From Actinobacteria bacterium UBA5182 (GTDB taxonomy: Bacteria; Actinomycetota; UBA4738): 9,003 bases of DNA. Both the position numbers and the translations under genes were made by a program. Where the stretch lies: assembly GCA_002413185.1 (NCBI GenBank), contig DHWM01000194.1, forward strand, positions 1-9,003, read 5' to 3'. The notes beneath the pieces are model-generated. The model saw only the letters and a program-made list of their open reading frames with translations. It was not told the origin of the DNA and did no database searches. Of the stretch, positions 6,061 to 9,003 are shown piece by piece (within the stretch, counting starts at the first letter, position 1; each line of letters starts with the position of its first letter).

Positions 6061-7478
6061 CGAACGGCGCGCACCGCCGGCCGGCAGAGTCCTTGCGGCT
6101 CACCGGCGGTGCTCGCCCGGTGGCCGCCGTCTTCATCGTCGCCGCCGTCACGGCCAGCGCCTTGATGGGCGTGCGGACGCTGACGCACCACGGCTCGCCG
6201 GCCGGGCCAGTCTCCGCCGCGCTCGGGGGCGGTGGGGACGGCGGGGCATCTCCGAAGACGGCCGCCCTCCACACCCTGAAGGTGGCCACGCACCCCTCCG
6301 GCGCCGCCGTCCACGTCCTCCTGTCCGGCGGAGCCACCCGGGAGGGAACGACGCCGTTCAAGGCGCGGCTCCCCGAGGGCACGGTGGCCATCTCGCTTTC
6401 GCTGAAGGGCTACAACACGCTGACCCAGCCGATCCCGCTCGACCGGTACCGCTCCCTGGGCATGTGGCTCGATCCCGCCGGCCAGCTCCTGCACGAGGTG
6501 GACCAGTTCGACGTGGGGCCTGCGCCGAAGCAGGTGGCGTTCACTCCCGACGGCTCTCAGCTCTGGGTGACCGACCTGGGCGGCGACGGCGTCGAGGTCT
6601 ACGACGCGGTCACCCACCGGAAGCTCGGCGACGTCAACCTCCACGACGCGGGCGCGGTCGAGGTGGTCTTCACCCGCGATGGGAGAACCGCCTACGTCAG
6701 CCAGATGGAGACCGCGTCGGTCTACGAGATCGACGCGGCCGGCCGGACCGTTCGACGCCAGCTCTTCACGAAGGGCTCGTGGAGCAAGTACATGGCCCTG
6801 TCGCCCGACGAGAAGACGTTGTTCGTGTCGAACTGGGTGAGCGACGACGTCTCCCGGATCGACCTGGCCACCGGTGACGTGCAGCTCATCAAGACGGTCG
6901 ACACGCCGCGGGGACTGTACGTGACCCCGGACGGAGCGCGGCTGTTCGTGGCCGGGTTCGGCGCCGGCGACATCCAGCGGTTCGACCTCGCCACGGGCGA
7001 GTCGAAAATCCTGCTGCACACCGGAGGGGCCATGCGTCACCTGGTCGCCAACCCGGAGGGCACGCTGCTCTACGCCGACGACATGGCCGGCGACGCCGTC
7101 TACGTGGTCGACCTGGCCACCGAGGAGGTCCACAAGCTGGCCACCACCGACCACACCCCCAACACGATGGACATCTCGCCGGACGGACGGGTCCTGTACG
7201 TGTCGAACCGGGGCCGCAACAATTCGATCTCCTACTACCTGACCGGTCCCGAATGGGGCTCGGTCCTCGCCATCGACACCGCCACCGGGCGGCCCCTCGA
7301 CGCCATCGTCGGCGGGAACCAGACGACGGGCCTCGACGTCTCCCCCGACGGCCGAACGCTGGCGTTCTCGGACTTCCTGGACAATCGGGTGACGATGTAT
7401 TCGATCCCCGCCTACTCCGTCCTGGCGGGAGGGGACGGCGGGCGGTATCGAGCCCATTTCGCCGACCTGGCGAAGTAG
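6057..7478 (+). CDS. Membrane-anchored PEGA plus YVTN-type beta-propeller protein
   Basis: The product is 473 residues. A short basic N-terminus precedes one hydrophobic segment (about 20-38), acting as an uncleaved anchor or signal, and a Gly-rich linker (about 55-66). A PEGA domain follows (about 72-138: VATHPSGAAVHV, then GTTPF, LPEGTV and LKGY), and a beta-propeller of YncE/YVTN or lactonase-like repeats (about 148-450). Repeat signatures recur, such as FTPDGSQLWVTD, LSPDEKTLFVSN, VTPDGARLFVAG and ISPDGRVLYVSN, about every 40 residues. These domains usually bind ligands or proteins at the cell surface; no catalytic residues can be assigned. The ATG overlaps the upstream TGA as ATGA, so translation is probably coupled to the oxidoreductase. 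The open frame continues upstream for 1.6 kb, but that part is out-of-frame Arg/Pro-rich shadow, not gene. Confidence 0.87.
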   Translation: MTNGAHRRPAESLRLTGGARPVAAVFIVAAVTASALMGVRTLTHHGSPAGPVSAALGGGGDGGASPKTAALHTLKVATHPSGAAVHVLLSGGATREGTTPFKARLPEGTVAISLSLKGYNTLTQPIPLDRYRSLGMWLDPAGQLLHEVDQFDVGPAPKQVAFTPDGSQLWVTDLGGDGVEVYDAVTHRKLGDVNLHDAGAVEVVFTRDGRTAYVSQMETASVYEIDAAGRTVRRQLFTKGSWSKYMALSPDEKTLFVSNWVSDDVSRIDLATGDVQLIKTVDTPRGLYVTPDGARLFVAGFGAGDIQRFDLATGESKILLHTGGAMRHLVANPEGTLLYADDMAGDAVYVVDLATEEVHKLATTDHTPNTMDISPDGRVLYVSNRGRNNSISYYLTGPEWGSVLAIDTATGRPLDAIVGGNQTTGLDVSPDGRTLAFSDFLDNRVTMYSIPAYSVLAGGDGGRYRAHFADLAK

Positions 7479-7484
7479 CGCGCC

Positions 7485-8318
7485 TTGGCCGAGCCCACCG
7501 TTTCTCGGACGAGGACGGGCTCCGCGCGCTTCGGGTGGGCGGTTGTCCTTCCCCGTCCCGTCTACGGAACGATCGCCGTTGCTGCGGGGATCGCCGGCGT
7601 GGCCCTGTTGGCCTTCCCCGGTTCCACCCCTCGGTACTTCTCGTGGCCCCTGGCCCCGACCCCGGCCGCGGCGCTGGTGGGGGGGTTCTACGTCGCCTCG
7701 ATCTTCACGTTCGGCGCCGCTCTGACCCGGGACTGGGCCCAGACCCGCGCACTGGCCGTGGCCTCGCTCGGCCTGACGATCCCGACGTTCATCGCCACCC
7801 TGGTCCACCACGCGGTGTTCGACCTCAGCCGTCCCCAGGCCATCGCGTGGCTGATCATCTTCGGAACCGCTCCTGTGGTGTTCGTCGTGATGCTGGCCGG
7901 GATCCCTTCGGCGAAGACAGACCCGGCGCGAACGCTCCCGGGGTGGGCCCGCACCGTGGCAGCGATGCTCGGAGTCGGATTCGCCCTCGGCGCCGCTGCC
8001 CTGTGGATCGATCCGAGCGGCTCGGTGGCGTGGCTCTCCTTCGGGCCTCCGCCGATGACCGGACGCTTCCTGGGCGCTTGGGCTGCGTTCCTCTGCCTGC
8101 TCAGCTCGTGGATCGTCCTTCGGCCGGCCGCGGAAACGCGGATCGCCGCGGTCGGGCTGACCGCGTTCGGGGGCGGGGCGGCCGCCGCAGGGCTTCGAAC
8201 GCTCGGGCAGCTCGACCAGGGACCTCGCAGGGTGGTCTTCATCCTTATGGCCGTCGCGGTCATGCTCGTCGGGGCCGCCCTGGCCTGGACTTCTCACCGT
8301 CCCAGGGTGCGTGATTGA
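7485..8318 (+). CDS. Unrecognised eight-helix membrane protein
   Basis: The product is 277 residues with about eight hydrophobic helices: near 25-45, 64-82, 88-111, 118-138, 155-174, 191-212, 218-240 and 249-270. I do not recognise a named family. The two halves look related: YFSWPLAPTPAAALVGGFYVAS after helix 1 resembles VAWLSFGPPPMTGRFLGAWAA after helix 5, each an aromatic/Pro segment leading into a Gly/Ala helix, which suggests a 4+4 internal duplication. No metal- or haem-binding motif stands out beyond HH in helix 3. The start is TTG at 7485, 6 nt after the propeller stop and without a clear Shine-Dalgarno; no better ATG or GTG occurs before helix 1. Close spacing makes it the third gene of the operon. 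A role as membrane partner of the oxidoreductase or propeller is only a guess. Confidence 0.75.
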   Translation: MAEPTVSRTRTGSARFGWAVVLPRPVYGTIAVAAGIAGVALLAFPGSTPRYFSWPLAPTPAAALVGGFYVASIFTFGAALTRDWAQTRALAVASLGLTIPTFIATLVHHAVFDLSRPQAIAWLIIFGTAPVVFVVMLAGIPSAKTDPARTLPGWARTVAAMLGVGFALGAAALWIDPSGSVAWLSFGPPPMTGRFLGAWAAFLCLLSSWIVLRPAAETRIAAVGLTAFGGGAAAAGLRTLGQLDQGPRRVVFILMAVAVMLVGAALAWTSHRPRVRD

Positions 8319-8553
8319 ACCCCCAAAATCACTGGACCCAAAGATCGCCTGTGCTCCACCCGGGGCCCGCGAATTCACGTGGGGTGGATACGCGTACAAG
8401 CTGAAGCGGCCGAACCTGGAGGGGACCGTCGAGATCATCGATTACGAACCGGGTCGCAAGCTGTGGTGGACTGGTAGTTCCAGTCCACTCCGCAACACCA
8501 CCAATGGGGCGGCCTCGCGCTACCCGACGGCCAAGAAGATCACGGTTTCCTGA
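8311..8553 (+). CDS. Small ORF with SRPBCC-like stretch, possible gene remnant
   Basis: The frame encodes 80 residues from a GTG at 8311 that overlaps the end of the membrane-protein gene by 8 nt. Residues about 18-53 (GGYAYKLKRPNLEGTVEIIDYEPGRKLWWTG) resemble the central part of SRPBCC/polyketide-cyclase-like proteins, which are normally about 140-150 residues. The N-terminal start and the C-terminal half of that fold are missing. Codon use is GC3-rich in the SRPBCC-like part but mixed in the first 18 codons. The resemblance stops at a perfect hairpin (8466-8488). It may be a truncated remnant, or a small unrelated gene. The stop is only 3 nt from the convergent lon stop. Confidence 0.4.
   Translation: MIEPPKSLDPKIACAPPGAREFTWGGYAYKLKRPNLEGTVEIIDYEPGRKLWWTGSSSPLRNTTNGAASRYPTAKKITVS
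8466..8488. repeat. Perfect 9-bp hairpin inside the small ORF
   Basis: GTGGACTGG (8466-8474) and CCAGTCCAC (8480-8488) pair perfectly around TAGTT. It lies at the point where SRPBCC-like similarity ends, and 69 nt beyond the lon stop on lon's transcript. It could act as a lon terminator, though no T-run follows on either strand, or it could mark a rearrangement junction. Confidence 0.45.
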
Positions 8554-8556
8554 CCG

Positions 8557-9003
8557 CTACGCGACCTGTTCGACGAGATTCCCCTCCGGCTCCAGGGCGA
8601 TGGCCAGCACCTCTCCGATGATCTCGACCGGGTGGAAGGCGATCTCGTCTCGAACCTGCTCGGGGACGTCTTCGAGGTCACCCTCGTTGCGCTTGGGGAG
8701 GATGACCTCCTTCAGCCCGGCCCGGTGGGCGGCCAGCACCTTCTGCTTCAGCCCGCCGATGGGAAGGACCCGGCCCTGCAGGGTGACCTCGCCGGTCATT
8801 CCGACCACGCTCCTCACCGGCCTGCCGGTGAGCAGGGAAGCGAGCGCCGTGGTCATGGTGACGCCGGCCGAGGGACCGTCCTTCGGCACCGCGCCCGCGG
8901 GGACGTGGACGTGGAAGTGGCCCCTCAGGAGGCCGGGCTCGATGCCGAGCTCGGCCGCGTGTGACCGCACGTAGCTGAGCGCGATCTGGACCGACTCCTT
9001 CAT
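8557..9003 (-). CDS. lon: Lon protease, C-terminal proteolytic domain (5' end outside window)
   Basis: The visible 148 residues are the C-terminal serine-lysine protease domain of Lon, the ATP-dependent cytoplasmic protease for damaged and regulatory proteins. The catalytic Ser is S45 in PKDGPSAGVT and the catalytic Lys is K88 in GGLKQKVLAAHRAG. Their spacing of 43 residues equals that of E. coli S679/K722. GMTGEVTLQGRVLPIGG and KEVILPKRNEGDLEDVP are also typical. The ATG at the window edge is almost certainly an internal Met (Lon proteins read MKES then ALSYVRS here), so the ATPase and N-terminal domains lie to the right, beyond 9003. The C-terminus is complete, ending at TAG 8559-8557. Confidence 0.95.
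   Translation of the reverse strand: MKESVQIALSYVRSHAAELGIEPGLLRGHFHVHVPAGAVPKDGPSAGVTMTTALASLLTGRPVRSVVGMTGEVTLQGRVLPIGGLKQKVLAAHRAGLKEVILPKRNEGDLEDVPEQVRDEIAFHPVEIIGEVLAIALEPEGNLVEQVA

Noticed and set aside
7253..8314. 353-codon plus-strand open frame overlapping the 8-TM gene
   Set aside because: It is Arg/Pro/Gly-rich without motifs, while the competing frame encodes a coherent eight-helix membrane protein.
6048..8438. 796-codon minus-strand open frame
   Set aside because: It is antisense to two well-supported genes and has low-complexity Arg/Gly/Asp composition typical of a GC-rich shadow frame.
1..9003. CRISPR array, tRNA or rRNA genes, intact insertion sequence
   Set aside because: No regularly spaced repeats, no tRNA-like cloverleaf with a T-loop, no rRNA-like sequence and no transposase-like protein were seen.

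Overview
The window is GC-rich with strong G/C preference at third codon positions, and its protein families and start-codon use (GTG and TTG candidates, weak Shine-Dalgarno sites) look most like a soil or metagenome-derived actinobacterium. No rRNA or other marker gene is present, so the lineage is an inference. No tRNA, rRNA, CRISPR array or intact mobile element was seen.

Layout: bases 1-260 carry no recognisable gene but hold a GGGGTCAGACACC-type motif and two strong tandem hairpins. A dienelactone-hydrolase-like gene follows (261-734, +); compared with my memory of the family it seems to lack about 35 residues near its N-terminus. Convergent to it is a minus-strand pair: a HAD-type phosphatase (2240-1509) and then a two-TM PH-domain/SHOCT protein (1469-819). 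Across a roughly 230-base divergent intergenic region with nested base-pairing potential lies a PilT-type ATPase (2470-3567, +). It converges on a secreted coiled-coil/LytM (M23) peptidoglycan endopeptidase (4732-3593, -).

A second divergent intergenic region (about 4733-4914) leads into a compact plus-strand operon: a cytoplasmic sulfite-oxidase-like molybdopterin oxidoreductase (4915-6060), a membrane-anchored PEGA plus YVTN-type beta-propeller protein (6057-7478, ATGA overlap), and an unrecognised eight-helix membrane protein (7485-8318, 6 nt gap). A small ORF with an SRPBCC-like stretch (8311-8553) follows and ends 3 nt before the stop of a convergent, window-truncated lon gene (9003-8557, -).

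Most genes are individually ordinary housekeeping or envelope functions. The parts that deserve a second look are the oxidoreductase/propeller/8-TM operon, the shortened hydrolase, the structured region upstream of pilT, and the hairpin-rich left end. I found no convincing complete novel defence or mobile system.
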